Assembly (NCBI RefSeq): GCF_000350225.1
Contig: NW_005178998.1
Coordinates: 102,849 to 166,848 of the forward strand
Reading direction: 5' to 3'
Length of the DNA stretch: 64,000 nt
Source of the DNA: Chondrus crispus
Taxonomy: Eukaryota > Rhodophyta > Florideophyceae > Gigartinales > Gigartinaceae
Shown: positions 42,140 to 54,162 of the stretch, in pieces
How positions within the stretch are numbered: position 1 is the first letter of the stretch
Layout of the letters: the number at the start of each line of letters is the position of its first letter
Made by a program: the position numbers and the translations under genes
Notes under the pieces: generated by a model
Told to the model about the DNA's origin: nothing
Seen by the model: the letters and a program-made list of their open reading frames with translations, nothing else
Database searches by the model: none

Positions 42140-43114
42140 GCTAGCTGGAAGTGACTTGGAGGCCATATTATGGATGAAAAATGAACTCAACAAACGATTC
42201 GATATGAAAGACCTTGGCGAAGCGAAGACTTGTATTGGTCTAGAAATCGACCGTATACGTTCTAAACACGTCCTGACCGTCACGCAGTCGAAGTATGCCC
42301 AAGCAGTACTGAAACGGTTCAAAATGTCGGCATGCAATCCTTGCGTTACTCCGATGGAACAGTCTCGACATGTCACAATGCAAGTGGCCGAAACTGGCAC
42401 TGATGACAACCCATGCTTTGAACCATATCGTCAGGCCATTGGATGTCTAATGTTCCTAATGGTCAGGACCCGCCCCGATATTGCGTTTGCCATTGGAAAG
42501 TTATCTCAACACTGTGTCAACCGTCACGATTTGCATTGGACAGGTGTGAAACGTGTTTTGAGATACTTGCGTGGGTCCCAGCATCTTGGAATAGTGTTTG
42601 GTAAAGATGATCTTGGTACGGAACTTCATGGGTATAGCGACGCAGATTGGGGTGGATGCCTTGAATCACGAAAATCAACGAGTGGGTACGTGTTCAAGCT
42701 TTGTGATGGGCCTATCAGTTGGGCTTCCCGGAAACAAACAGTAGTTGCAAAGTCTACTTGTGAGGCAGAATACATCGCACTCAGTGAAGCATGCAAAGAG
42801 GCGGCGTGGCTTCGACGCTTCCATGCCGATGTACTTGGTGCGAATTCGGATCCAACAATTCACGTTGGATGTGACAACGCTGGTACGATTGCGTTTGCTC
42901 AGAACGAATCTACAAATCGTCGCAACAAGCACATTGATATTACGTATCATTTTGTTCGAGATGCGGTGCAGCGAAAACTGGTCACATTGTACCATTGTCC
43001 GACAACAGAAATGCCAGCCGATATGCTGACCAAACCACTTGGTCGCGTGCTGTTTGAAAAGTTCGTGGGCATGGTTGGGCTTTCCGAGTGCAAAGCTGCC
43101 GAAAGCATGTGATG

Positions 43115-43123
43115 GAGGGGAGG
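43115..43123 (+). promoter_or_regulatory. polypurine tract of copy #4
   Basis: GAGGGGAGG preceded by GATG, as in copy #6, where #2, #3 and #5 have GATC. This supports grouping the 3' end of #4 with the #6 lineage. Confidence 0.85.
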
Positions 43124-44487
43124 TATTGAAAATGTGCGACCACATGCTGTTATCTGGAAAGTGCAAAATCGAGCGACACGTGTACATGACTCGAAGGTCC
43201 GGACCCTCACCCCATATCACCACATGACACGTGTAAAGTCTCAGATTTTGGGGTCCTGGGGACGAAAGTGGACTTTTGGAGGGTTATGCAAATTTGCACA
43301 AATGCCGAAACTTTGCATTTGGCCCGAACCGTTATAGGGCTACACAGGCAATACTTGTTGAAATAGTGAGCGCGCCCAAGGGGACACCAAGAAGTCAGCG
43401 CCTGTGGCCTAGTGGTTAACGAATTTTTGCGGCAAATTTGTCAGACCTTGATTTTAACATCAATACTGCCAATCTATTGGGTGTCGGTTCGAATGCTGCA
43501 ATTCTATTGGTCTGTTATTGTCCACTTATATGCAGTCATGCTGGTGATATATCTTGAATGATCGGTATACGTTTTAATTACATCATTTCGGGGGTTTCAA
43601 GTTGTTCACCATGGTTGTAATGGGTAATTACGGGTGGCCTTGGCGCTGGACAGTTTTGTGCGGTGTACACATGTACACATCGCCAGGTTGCTGCGGTTAC
43701 GTACGCTTGTACACGTCGCCTGCATACGGTCCGGCGCGTGTCCGAGTACAGTACATGTGAATTAAAAGTACAACAAGTATTTTCTCACAAGAGACATGTA
43801 CTTACGTGAGTATTCAGTGTACGCATCACGCTGTATGCGACTCTTACATCAGCATGTGCTGTTGTGCTATACTCTCGTCAGCATGCGACGTTGTATTGTG
43901 CTCTCGTTATGGTGCGCCGTTGGATGCAAGTTGATGACAGTACTCGTGTGATTCACATCGCATATCACGTGAGATGTGTAGAAAGTCTGGATGCACATTG
44001 TTGCTATCCGTGATAGTTGTCTGGCAGTGTGTACCGAAATTAGTAAGGTACGAAACAAGGGCATGTATGGGGACTGAGATATGACAGGACTTTGCGTTGT
44101 TGGAAATAGAGAGATGCCAAGTTGTTCATTGTGCAAGAATATATTCTGTCATGTCTGGATGCAGATTAGTAAGGTGTGAAACGATTGCATGCATAGGGCC
44201 ATGGTTTACAGTCACTCGAAATGTGTAGAAACTGTTGTGCACTGATAGTCAATAGTTAATTCGTAAGGTGGAAATAGAACAATGTGGACGGGCCAGAAGA
44301 GGACCGCGCTTGGTCGCGCATATGGTGAGTACGGTTTACTAGGTGCCAAAGTAATGGGATAGTAAAACACTCAAAGTGTATAAGTATCGCCGAAAGACGG
44401 CTCCAAGTAAACCTCGGTACTAACTCCTTCACTCACACACATCAACCTGCCCTCCTTCTTTCCCTTGCCCCTCCGAACCTACCATTA
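43124..44487 (+). repeat. LTR type B, 3' LTR of #4, with SINE inside
   Basis: About 1252 bp without the 43356-43467 insertion. Type B throughout, whereas the 5' LTR of the same element is type A. It ends CCTACCATTA, and AGACC follows. Confidence 0.93.
43349..43467 (+). mobile_element. short tRNA-derived SINE-like insertion
   Basis: A 105-bp insertion (43356-43460) is flanked by the 7-bp duplication CAATACT (43349-43355 and 43461-43467). The empty site is visible in the LTR of copy #6. Inside, TGGCCTAGTGGTTAACG (43405-43421) is an excellent pol III A box. The expected B-box region (GACCTTGATTTTAAC, about 43443) is degenerate. No poly-A tail is visible. A tRNA-derived SINE with a short internal body is the simplest reading. 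Confidence 0.72.
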
Positions 44488-46714
44488 AGACCCCCTTCGA
44501 AAGAAGCCGACCGGAAAACGCGACCGTCGACTTCATCTGCTCTTTTGTATGCCGCCCAGTCGTGATGCGCCACTGCGATGCCGTGGAGACGCATCAGCGA
44601 ACTCGCGGACTTTTGTAAGGATACGCGGGACTTGGAGTACGCGTAAGGGCGAGGGCACACGTACAACGGCGCATACCCTTACAGTACGAACTTCCGTGGT
44701 TCGCGGCGGGGGCCACAGAACATGGCGGACGCCATGCGGTCTATATATTCGGCCTCCGCTGCGCTATACGCGAACGTGCGATCACATGGGATCTCATCCG
44801 GCACTTGATACGCCGTGCCCCACCCTCAGCCATAAGCCTTCCGGGAGCTGATGTCGACTCATCCACGAGACCAGCTCCCTGAATCTTACGGATACGCACG
44901 AGATCCGGGCGGAGACAAGCACGCGTCAACAACTCCGAGACAGGGATTCGGACCCGCGCATAACGGCGCCAAGGATAGCGTAGCCCGCTGAGGGGGAGCG
45001 GCACGGAACCCTCCCAGGGCACACCCAACCACCGGGTGGTGGAAGGCGCGTCGGCGGCATCCCCAGCCCCGATATGGCCGGAGTCCCCGATCGGCGACCC
45101 GGGCCAACGGCAACTCCTGCAAGCCCCGTATGACCCCTTCTCCGGCTGGTAGAACGCGCCCACGGAGACGGGAGCCATCGGGGCATCTTCTATACGCGGC
45201 GGAGGACCGCTCCGCCCGCGGGAAACGGAGGTCGGGCCGGCATCTAGAACGACAGACACAGTAGAGACGCGTGAGCGGGTCTTCTGAAACGCGGGGCGGA
45301 GGCTCCCCAGCTCGCTCCCCGAGGCACTCGAGGTCCTCGTTGCGCGCTGCCCGGCGTCGTTGGCCGGCAGCACCGACAGCGGGATAAGAGGCGTGCCAGA
45401 CGGCCGTAATGGTAGGTTCGGAGGGGCAAGGGAAAGAAGGAAGGCAGGTTGATGTGTGTGAGTAAAGGAGTTGGTGCCGAGGTTTACTTTGAAGCCGTTT
45501 TCCTGCGATACTTATACACTTCGAGTGCTACACTATCGCTCTACTCCGACTCCCAGTAAACCATACTCTACTATGCGCGACCAAGCGCGGTCCTCTTGTG
45601 GCCCGACCATACTGTTCGATTTCCACCTTACCAATCGATTCGTAACTATTAGCTCACAACTATTTCTACACATTCCAAATGACTGTAAACCATGGCCCTA
45701 TGCATGCAACTGTTTCACACCTTACTAATCTGCATCCAGTCATGCCAGACTTCATTGTTGGGCAACGAACAACTTGGCACTTGTCTATTTCCAACAACGC
45801 AAACGTCTTTCATATCACAATCGCCATACGTACCCTTGTTTCTCACCTTACTAATTTCGCCAAGCACTGTCATCAGACAATTATGGCAAGTTATAACAAT
45901 GTGCATCCAGACTTTCTACACAACTCACATGAGAATACATGTAAATCACACGAGTACTGTCATGAACTTGCATCCAACGGCGCACCATGACGAGAGCACA
46001 GTGCAACGGCGCGTGCTCACGCAAGACTCGCATACAGCGTGACGCGTACACAGAATAATCGCACAACTGTATTCCTCTCGCGAGAAGTACTTGTTGTACT
46101 TTTGATTCACATGTACTGTACTCGGACACGCGCAGGATCGCAAACAGTCTGACACTGTAAAACTGTAAACCCTCATGTGCATACACCTGGATGCGTGTAC
46201 ATGTGTACGTACACGAATCCACCTGGCGACGTGTACATGTGTACACGGCATACATGTGTCCCGCCCGGGGGCCCCATGCAATTACCCATTACAACCATGG
46301 CAAACCACTTGAAACCCCCAAAACAACGTAATTATGGCATATACAGGCCATTTAAAGTACATCACAAGGCCAATGACGCACACGTGGACAACGCTCGACC
46401 AATAGATTTGCAGCATTAGACCTGAGGGCCAATAGAATTGCAGTATTTCCTGTGTAGTCTATAGTGCTACGGGCCAAGGTTCCACTTGGCAAAACTATGC
46501 AAATTTGCATGACCCTCCGAGAGGCCACTTTCGTCCCCGGAACCCCAAAATCTGGGATTTTACACGTGTCATGTCGTGATATGGGTAAGAGCGCCCGGAC
46601 CGTGCAGTCATGTACACGTGTCACTCGATTTTGACCTTTTCAGATAACAGCATGTGGTCGCACATTTTCAATAGGCCGCAACGACGGGCCCGGACTGTCG
46701 AGGCGGTGGGGCAT
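44488..46714 (-). pseudogene. unidentified host gene split by solo LTR-A
   Basis: With LTR-A (45408-46673) and one GGCCG copy removed, a minus-strand frame runs from ATG at 46714 (MPHRLDSPGP...) through 45402 to a stop at 44741, about 230 codons. Pro/Ser/Arg-rich, with one CRSCRWPG Cys pair at mid-length. A further open stretch 44666-44488 (LMRLHGIAVAHHDWAAYKR) in another frame may be the rest of the gene after a frameshift. It is cut at 44487 by the LTR of copy #4. No family recognised. Confidence 0.4.
45408..46673 (-). repeat. solo LTR type A with GGCCG duplication
   Basis: 1266 bp in minus orientation (TAATGG...TTTCAATA on the plus strand), flanked by GGCCG at 45403-45407 and 46674-46678. 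No internal domain remains, so it is a product of LTR-LTR recombination. The perfect duplication confirms the TA...TA ends. Confidence 0.95.
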
Positions 46715-48743
46715 CTGGAACGAGGGAAGGGCGCGATGAGGCACGGGAGAGGGGCGGGTTAAAAGGAAACCGAAGGAGAACGCGTCAAGAGTGGTAAGCG
46801 CAAGGGGCGCTGTAGGAAAGGCACGCGGTCAGCTAGGGCAGGGACTGCGGCGCGCGGCCGGACAACACACCAGCCGCCGTTGGGGGTAGAGAAGAACCAA
46901 AAAAAATCGAGGGCAAATTTGTACCCCACCGGCACGCGTCGCATATGGCGGGTGCGCATAAGCCGCCAGGTGAACGCGTCATCACGGGCGCTGTAAAGGG
47001 CGTCGCGATTGGGGTCGCCCGGGGCACAGTACGAGCCGGAGGAGACGCGCCATGCTCCACAAGGCCACCTCTGCTCGCCCGTCGCAAGGGTACGAGGCCT
47101 AAGAAGGGGAGACCTCGAGCCAGCGACCGTTAGCCACCGCCCCGCTGCGGCTCTCATGACTACCACTCCTCCCCTTCGCGTCGGTCACGCGTACCACCGC
47201 ACCCCCACCTCGCTTATTCTGTAAGAGCGGCCGCGCGACCACACCCCGGCGCTACTAACAGCAAGGGCAGGGCTCTACTCCCTCACTGACTGACACAGAA
47301 AATCTGTATCCTCACAGTCTCACTCAGGTCGGGCAGAATCCCCGAAACAAACGTTTGGAAGCTCCATCCGACCGGCTGCTTCCCGTTCCCTCGCCTCACT
47401 TCTTACCCCACGCGTCGCTGTACCCACCGCGCCATGAAGATGGACCTGAGGACGCAGGGGAGAGGGGAGAATCCCCTTGCGGTAGAGATCCCGAACGTTC
47501 GCCGTGTCGGTGTCCCCGACACGGCCGGAAGTGGGAGCCGTCAGTAAGAGGGATCGGCAGAGGTGGATGAAGGTCGCTCGTAACGTCGTGATTGACGATT
47601 CTGGCGAGCGTGAAAGAGCGAATACCGGAGATGCTGGACCGCACGTAACGCGGCCAGCGTTTCCACCGAAGTGCGAGTGGGAGCTAAACCGCAGAGAACA
47701 GAGATCCTCCCCGGTGTGGGTAGGAGATTGGCGAAGGGGAACGAAAACCGATTGATGCCGTCGATCCGAGAAAAGCCCTTGCGGCAATGAGATTCGGACG
47801 GACGGCGCGCAGACGAATTCTGCAGGAGGGGGAAAATGAAGGTTCACAGTACGGAATGGACGAGCCAGAGTTGGAGGACACAAACGAGAGGTTTCACGCC
47901 TCGGTCGAAATGCACAATTCGGATGGAGTGAACGCGCTCGCGGCGTCATGCTTAAGTGCCTTATGTGAGGCCAGTGGTATGGTTCGCAAAGGCGGGATTG
48001 CGAGAGTGGGAGAGCACGCGTGGTGGGTACGCATGAGGACTGGAATTGCGGTCGTGGACTATACCCCCCCCCCCGCGCGCTACCAAAAGAGTGGACGCGG
48101 ACGTTCACCTTTGAGGGGGGCTCTGTAGCATAATCGCAAGGACGTTATTTGAACGCGCGGGGTGACTACTGTACTCCCACAAATTGCATTACAGCGCGCA
48201 CACCCGCGCCTGTAAGTACGCACTTGCTGCTCGCTGTGCACGTGTACAGCGTGACGATCCGGAGTAAGACGCGCGAGCTTACCGTGTAAGGCGCTACCTA
48301 GATACTGTAGTATATGTTATGATAGGTTATTTACTTGTATATTAAATGACAGGGCGACCGGCGGCGGAGGGAGGACAAGTACAAGCACGGGCTTGTACCA
48401 GATCCTCCACGGCAGGTCTAACCTCGTATGCTTATTCTAAACGTGTTCTCTTAACGCGAGCGCGTTAACTAGAAACTAACGTGGGTATCGGTCTCGAACG
48501 TACGCGCGCGAGCTGGATCCGCCTCCGCCCGTCGGTGCTAGAACGCTAACTACCGCCGCCCCAGGGCGTCGAGCGCGTCGAACCGCTCTACTGCGTACTG
48601 TGTTCGCTTCCGCTCCCCACCGCTCTACCACGCTACCACCACCCGCGTTCTTTTCTGGTGTGTGTGTTTTTGTCCTCTCTCGCGTACACAGGTCTTCAAA
48701 GAACCACAGCTAAACCCCCAACGCGACCCGGGGTTTATGCTAC
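46715..48743. other. GC-rich host segment with uncertain ORFs
   Basis: Several ORFs overlap on opposite strands: 46759-47166 minus (135 codons; contains FALDFFWFFSTPNGGW), 47320-48108 minus (262 codons, Ser/Pro/Arg-rich) and 47787-48128 plus (113 codons; contains SCLSALCEASGMVRKGG). I recognise none and cannot choose between strands; high GC alone would keep such frames open. Also seen: a poly-C run near 48065 and two perfect inverted repeats, GTACAAGC-ACGG-GCTTGTAC near 48390 and TTAACGCG-AG-CGCGTTAA at 48451-48468. Confidence 0.35.
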
Positions 48744-49945
48744 AATTACACGCTTCACATAGTGCAATGTACTCAGCTTCACACGTCGAAGTTGCAACCA
48801 CAGTCTGTTTCCGGGAACTCCAACTGATCGCTTCACCGCAGAACTTGAAAACATATCCGCTGGTCGACTTGCGAGAGTCTGAACAACCGGCCCCGTCAGC
48901 ATCACTGAAGCCGAACAACTCCGGCGATTTAGATTTATTGTCAAACACGATTCCTAAGTTTGGAGTCCCTTGCACGTATCGCATTACTCGTTTTACACTT
49001 GCCCAGTGTGACTCACATGGGTTGGCAGAATGCTGAGAAAGCTTTCCAATGGCATATGCCAAGTCTGGACGAGTGCCAACCATCAAGTACATCAGGGATC
49101 GCACTGCCTCACGATACGGTGCATTTGTTTCGGAGTCGTTTTCGGTTGAAATCGTGGTTGTGTGACCTTGTTCCATTGGAGTCAGAGAGGGGTTACACGT
49201 TGACATTCGAAAACACTCAAGCACTTTTGATACATACTTAGTTTGAGTGAGAATCAACGTCTTGGCGGTGCGATCCCTTTGAATCTCAGGACCAATGCAG
49301 ACTTTTGCTTCACCAAGGTCTTTCATCTCAAACCGTTTATAAAGCTCCCCCTTCGTCTTCATCCAAGTCGCCGTTCAAAAACGCAGTCACGACATCCATC
49401 TGATGAAGTTCGAGGTCGTAATGAGCAACTAAGGCAAGAAGTAGACGAATAGTGGTAAACTTTATGACAGGGGCATATGTCTCCGTATAGTCAAGACCTT
49501 GCACTTGCTGGAATCCACGAGCAACAAGTCTGGCTTTTGCACTTTCAACTATATTGCCATTTGCATCCGGCAGTTGCTTGACATTGAAAACCCATCGAGA
49601 TGTCAAGATGTTTGACGCCTCAGATCGAGGAACAAGTTTCCAAGTCCGATTCTTGGCCTGCGAGGCAAGTTCTTTGTCAATGCCGGTCTGCCAAAATGCA
49701 GCTCTAGGACCGTTAGTTGCCTGGTTGAAAGTCTGGGGACCTTCAATAGCGACATGCGCATGTGAAAGAAGAGCAGCTGCAAAGTTGCTCCTCCACCATG
49801 ATCCGGGAGGTCTGCTGACTCGAGACGATCTTCGTACACCTGGAGTCGGGAGTTGAAGGGGTGACATTCGGAGTTTCGACGGCAGTTGGTACATCATCTT
49901 CATCTTCATCGTTCTCACTTACAGAGTGAGGGCCATCGTTTTCAA
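48744..49945 (-). pseudogene. Copia-2 copy #7, RT/RNase H fragment
   Basis: It matches Copia-2 #8 from the Gag-Pol linker (PGSWWRSNF) to the middle of RNase H (ALCEAC). It lacks both LTRs, and the ends show no duplication. About 0.27 kb of RT, including YVDD, is deleted at about 49350, where CTCCCCCTTC joins directly to GTCTTCATCC. The open frame at the low-coordinate end runs on into unrelated sequence. It is a dead fragment, useful because it retains Ser (TCA) where copy #8 has a stop. Confidence 0.9.
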
Positions 49946-50098
49946 GAACTGTGGTATAACGGCGGTTCGCGATTAGATTTAGATCAGATCAATACGAACC
50001 ACACCCGCGCACACGTGTACCTCCACGTGTACGGAGGACGCGGGACCACACGCGTACACGTGTAGGAGGCGCGTACCAACGCGCGCACAGTACGCGTC
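49946..50098. other. spacer rich in ACGTGTAC
   Basis: Short host segment between the two Copia-2 copies, with CACGTGTACCTCCACGTGTA and further TACACGTGTA words. These are the same palindromic words that recur in the LTR U3 regions. No gene. Confidence 0.5.
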
Positions 50099-50764
50099 TA
50101 TAGAAAGGTCAGCGGGGCAGAGGGAAGAAGGATGGTTGAAGGTTGCTGGTGGTTGACGGGAAAAGAAGTTGATACCATTTTACTCTTGGACGCCAACTAT
50201 TGGCGCTACTTATACTCTTCGAACTACATACAATTCGAGCCATTAGGGCTGGTCACGTGACTCTCCTTCTTGCACTCGTTGATAATCAAGTGACTCTCCC
50301 TGTTGCACTCTCGGTTGATAATCAAGTGACTCTCCTACTTCCACTCTCGGTTGATAATCAAGTGACTCTCCTACTTCCACTCTCGGTTGATAATAATTTG
50401 GGACCGTTTGAGAGTCAATAATATCTGAATGTACTGTACTGTAGATTACAGATTTTACACTACGATTAATAACCACTGTGGCACATACGTCATACGTGTC
50501 ACACACGTGTCAAATCGAGAAAAATGAAACATGTTCAGAATGTACTGTAAAGTGCCACGAGGTACATAACTTACACGTGTCAACACCAAAATTGAAACAT
50601 GCTCGGAAATAATAGGAAAGTGCAACCGTGTACAAATATGACACGTGTCACGTTGAAGACCAAACATCCTGATAATGCTCTTGCAAGCATTTTAGGTTTC
50701 GTCGACGTACACGTGTAATATCTGTCAGGCTTGTAGCTTAGCATGTGGTCGAAGATTTCCAACA
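50099..50764 (-). repeat. LTR type D, 3' LTR of Copia-2 #8
   Basis: 666 bp. In element orientation it starts TGTTGGAAATC immediately after the polypurine tract and ends TTTCTATA. About four 36-bp units lie at 50270-50400, against seven to eight in the solo copy at 28312-29120. It ties LTR type D to Copia-2. Confidence 0.93.
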
Positions 50765-50773
50765 CTCCCCCTC
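50765..50773 (-). promoter_or_regulatory. polypurine tract of Copia-2 #8
   Basis: GAGGGGGAG in element orientation, one base different from the Copia-1 tract, abutting TGTTGG of LTR-D. Confidence 0.85.
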
Positions 50774-52560
50774 GATCACATGCTTTTACTGGACACTGCA
50801 AGCGCCAGAAGTTCTACAAACTTCTGGAATAGAATTCGCCCAAGTGCTTTGGTTAAGATATCCGCAGGCATCGAAGTGGTCGGACAATGCGACAAATACA
50901 CAATGTTTCTCTTAATAGCATCTCGTACGTAGTGGTATTTTACATCAACATGTTTGTTGCGACGGTTGATCGATTCATTCTGTGCAAACGAAATCGTCCC
51001 TGCATTGTCACACCCCATCATGATCGTGGGATCAGAATCAAGTCCGAGGACATCAGCAACAACTTGACGCAACCAGGTGGCCTCCTTACACGCTTCACAT
51101 AGTGCAATGTACTCAGCTTCACACGTCGAAGTCGCAACCACAGTCTGTTTCCGGGAACTCCAACTGATAGCTCCACCACAGAACTTGAAAACATATCCGC
51201 TGGTCGACTTGCGAGAGTCTGAACAACCGGCCCAGTCAGCATCACTGAAACCGAGCAACTCCGGCGATTTGGATTTATTGTCAAACACGATTCCTAAGTT
51301 TCGAGTCCCTTGCACGTATCGCATTACTCGTTTTACACCTGCCCAGTGTGACTCACATGGGTTGGCAGAATGTTGGGAAAGCTTTCCAATGCGTATGCCA
51401 AGTCTGGACGAGTGCCAACCATCAAGTACATAAGGCAACCGACTGCCTCACGATACGGTGCCTTTGTTTCGGAGTCGTTTTCGATAGAATTCGTGGTTTT
51501 GCGACCTTGTTCCATTGGAGTCAGAGAAGGGTTACAAGTCGACATTTTAAAACGGTCAAGCACATTTGATGCATACTTAGTTTGAGTGAGACTCAATGTC
51601 TTGATAGTGCGATCTCTTTGAATCTCAAGACCAATGCAGACTTTTGCTTCACCAAGGTCTTTCATCTCAAACCGTTTGTTAAGCTCCCCCTTCATCCATT
51701 TGATGGCATGGATATCACTACCAGCGAGCAACAAGTCATCGACATAAAGTGCAATTAGCATGATAGTGTTACCAATGCGTTTAATGTAGAGGCACGGATC
51801 ACTACGTGAAGTCTCAAATCCCAATTCACCAAGTAAGAAATCATCCACTTTGGTATGCCATTGACGAGGTGCTTGTTTAAGACCGTAAAGTGCTTTCAAA
51901 AGTTTACACACGTGATCACTTTTGCTTTTGTCAACGCAGCCTTCGGGTTGCTCCATGTAGATGTCTTCATCCAAGTCGCCGTTCAAAAACGCAGTCACGA
52001 CATCCATCTGATGAAGTTCAAGGTCGTAATGAGCAACTAAGGCAAGAAGTAGACGAATAGTGGTAAACTTTATGACAGGGGCATATGTCTCAGTATAGTC
52101 AAGACCCTGCACTTGCTGGAATCCACGGGCAACAAGTCTGGCTTTTGCACTTTCAACTATATTGCCATTTGCATCAGGCAGTTGCTTGACATTGAAAACC
52201 CATCGAGATGTCAAGATGTTTGACGCCTCAGATCGAGGAACAAGTTTCCAGGTCTGATTCTTAGTCTGCGATGCAAGTTCTTTGTCAATACCGGTTTGCC
52301 AAAATGCAGCTCTAGGACCGTGGGTTGCTTGTTTGAAAGTCTTGGGACCTTCAATAGCGACATGCGCATGTGAAAGAGGAGCAGCTGCAAAGTTGCTCCT
52401 CCACCATTATCCGGGAGGTCTACTGATTCGAGACGATCTTCGTACAGCTGGAGTCGGAGTTGGAGGGGTGACATTCGGAGTTTCGACGGGAGGTGATATA
52501 TCATCTTCATCATTCTCACCTACAGAGTGAGTGTCCTCGTTTTCAATAACCTCCCCTGAA

Positions 52561-52565
52561 ATTTC
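52561..52565. other. target-site duplication ATTTC, left of copy #6
   Basis: Repeated at 61661-61665. The two flanks join in frame within Copia-2. Confidence 0.92.
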
Positions 52566-53816
52566 CATTGAAAATGTGCGACCACATGCTGTTATCTGGA
52601 AAGTGCAAAATCGAGCGACACGTGTACATGACTCGACGGTCCGGACCCTCACCCCATATCACCACATGACACGTGTAAAGTCTCAGATTTTGGGGTTCTG
52701 GGGACGAAAGTGGACTTTTGGAGGGTTATGCAAATTTGCATAAATGCCGAAAATTTGCATTTGGCCGGAACCGTTATAGAGCTACACAGGCAATACTGCA
52801 AATCTATTGGGTGTCGGTTCGAATGCTGCAATTCTATTGGTCTGTTATTGTCCACTTATATGCAGTCATGCTGGTGATATATCTTGAATGATCCGTATAC
52901 GTTTTAATTGCATCATTTCGGGGGTTTCAAGTTGTTCACCATGGTTGTAATGGGTAATTACGGGTGGCCTTGGCGCTGGACACTTGTGTGCGGTGTACAC
53001 ATGTACACATCGCCAGGTTGCTGCGTGTACGTACACTTGTACACCTCACCTACATACGGTCCGGCGCGTGTCTGAGTACAGTACATGTGAATTAAAAGTA
53101 CAACAAGTATTTCTCGCAAGAGACATGTACTTACGTTAGTATTCAGTGTACGCGTCACGCTGTATGCGACCCTTGCATCAGCATGCGCCGTTGTACTACA
53201 CTGTCGTCAGCATGCGACGTTGTACTGTGCTCTCGTTATGGTGCGCCGTTGGATGCAAGTTGATGACAGTACTCGTGTGATTCACATCGGATATCACGTG
53301 AGATGTGTAGAAAGTCTGGATGCACATTGTTGCTACACGTCATAGTTGTCTGGCAGTGTGTACCGAAATTAGTAAGGTACGAAACAAGGGCATGTATGGG
53401 GACTGAGATATGACAGGACTCTGCGTTGTTGGAAATAGAGAGATGCCAAGTTGTTCATTGTGCAAGAATATATTCTGTCATGTCTGGATGCAGATTAGTA
53501 AGGTGTGAAACGATTGCATGCATAGGGCCATGGTTTACAGTCACTCGAAATGTGTAGAAACTGTTGTGCACTGATAGTCAATAGTCAATTCGTAAGGTGG
53601 AAATAGAACAGTGTGGACGGGCCAGAAGAGGACCGCGCTTGGTCGCGCATATGGTGAGTACGGTTTACCAGGTGCCAAAGTAATGGGATAGTGTAACACT
53701 CAAAGTGTATAAGTATCGCCGAAAGACGGCTCCAAGTAGACCTCGGCACCAACTCCTTCACTCACACACATCAACCTGCCCTCCTTCTTTCCCTTGCCCC
53801 TCCGAACCTACCATTA
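52566..53816 (+). repeat. LTR type B, 5' LTR of #6
   Basis: 1251 bp. It differs from the 3' LTR of #6 at only a few bases by eye (for example AAGTAGACC for AAGTAAACC, and CTGCCCTCC for CTGCCTTCC), which suggests a fairly young insertion. Confidence 0.94.
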
Positions 53817-53830
53817 GGTTATGGGCCCAG
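53817..53830 (+). promoter_or_regulatory. primer-binding site (half-tRNA iMet), copy #6
   Basis: GGTTATGGGCCCAG directly after the 5' LTR; the downstream bases read TCCCTGG where others read TCCCTCG. Confidence 0.9.
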
Positions 53831-54162
53831 TCCCTGGCTGTCGTTTCACTGCATGAGTCTGTCGTTCTCGTTCCGTTGTTTCTGCTGTCGTTGTCGCTGT
53901 CGTTTTCGCTGCCGTTTCTCGTCGTTCTTTCCGCTGGTCTTCTCGCTGTCGTTGTCGCTCTCGTTCTTGCCGTCGTTCTTGCTCTCTCGTGTGAATTGGT
54001 TTTGGTCATTGCCCCCGCTGTCTTCGTTGTCTTCGTTCTTGGTTTGGCTTTTGTTCTTGCTGTGGTTCTTGCTGCTGTCTCTGTCTTTGGGCTTCGTCTT
54101 CGTTTCCGCTCCCGCTACCGCCGTCGTCGTCAATCTCGCATTTGGTTTTTCTTCGTTCTCTC
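53831..54162 (+). other. T/C-rich leader of copy #6, shortened
   Basis: About 35 bp shorter than in the other copies: the GGTTTTGGTTTTCGCTGCTG section is missing around 53978. Slippage or recombination between the repeated CGTTCTTG words would explain it. Confidence 0.6.

Larger units (their letters stand above)
31112..43112 (+). pseudogene. Copia-1 gag-pol of copy #4, split by copy #5
   Basis: Coding blocks are 31112-34257 and 42140-43112. They are in frame with each other once copy #5 and one CTGCT duplication are removed, so the frame was uninterrupted before the insertion. The break falls directly after YVDD, in codons for YVDDLL, and destroys RT and RNase H. The first block would now read into the LTR and stop at 34579. 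Residue changes that may already have weakened it are FANVHSQGIALM in the integrase zinc region, EEIFMEQ in RT, MVRTRPD for MVGTRPD, and HCVNRHDLHW before RNase H. Confidence 0.94.
27809..44487 (+). mobile_element. Copia-1 copy #4, host of nested insertions
   Basis: In order: 5' LTR type A (with LTR-D inside), primer site, leader, accessory ORF, gag-pol (with full-length copy #5 inside), polypurine tract and 3' LTR type B (with a SINE inside). Without the insertions it would be about 7.9 kb with an intact gag-pol. The two LTRs belong to different subtypes, and the 5 bp outside them differ (CGCCT left, AGACC right), so the two ends come from different insertions. Confidence 0.92.

Noticed and set aside
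43405-43421. Functional tRNA gene
   Set aside because: Only the A box is good; no acceptor stem or B box forms, and the piece is an insertion with its own duplication, so SINE-like is better.
47320-48108. 262-codon minus-strand ORF as a gene
   Set aside because: Composition is Ser/Pro/Arg-rich as expected for chance frames in GC-rich DNA, it overlaps competing ORFs on the other strand, and no domain is visible.
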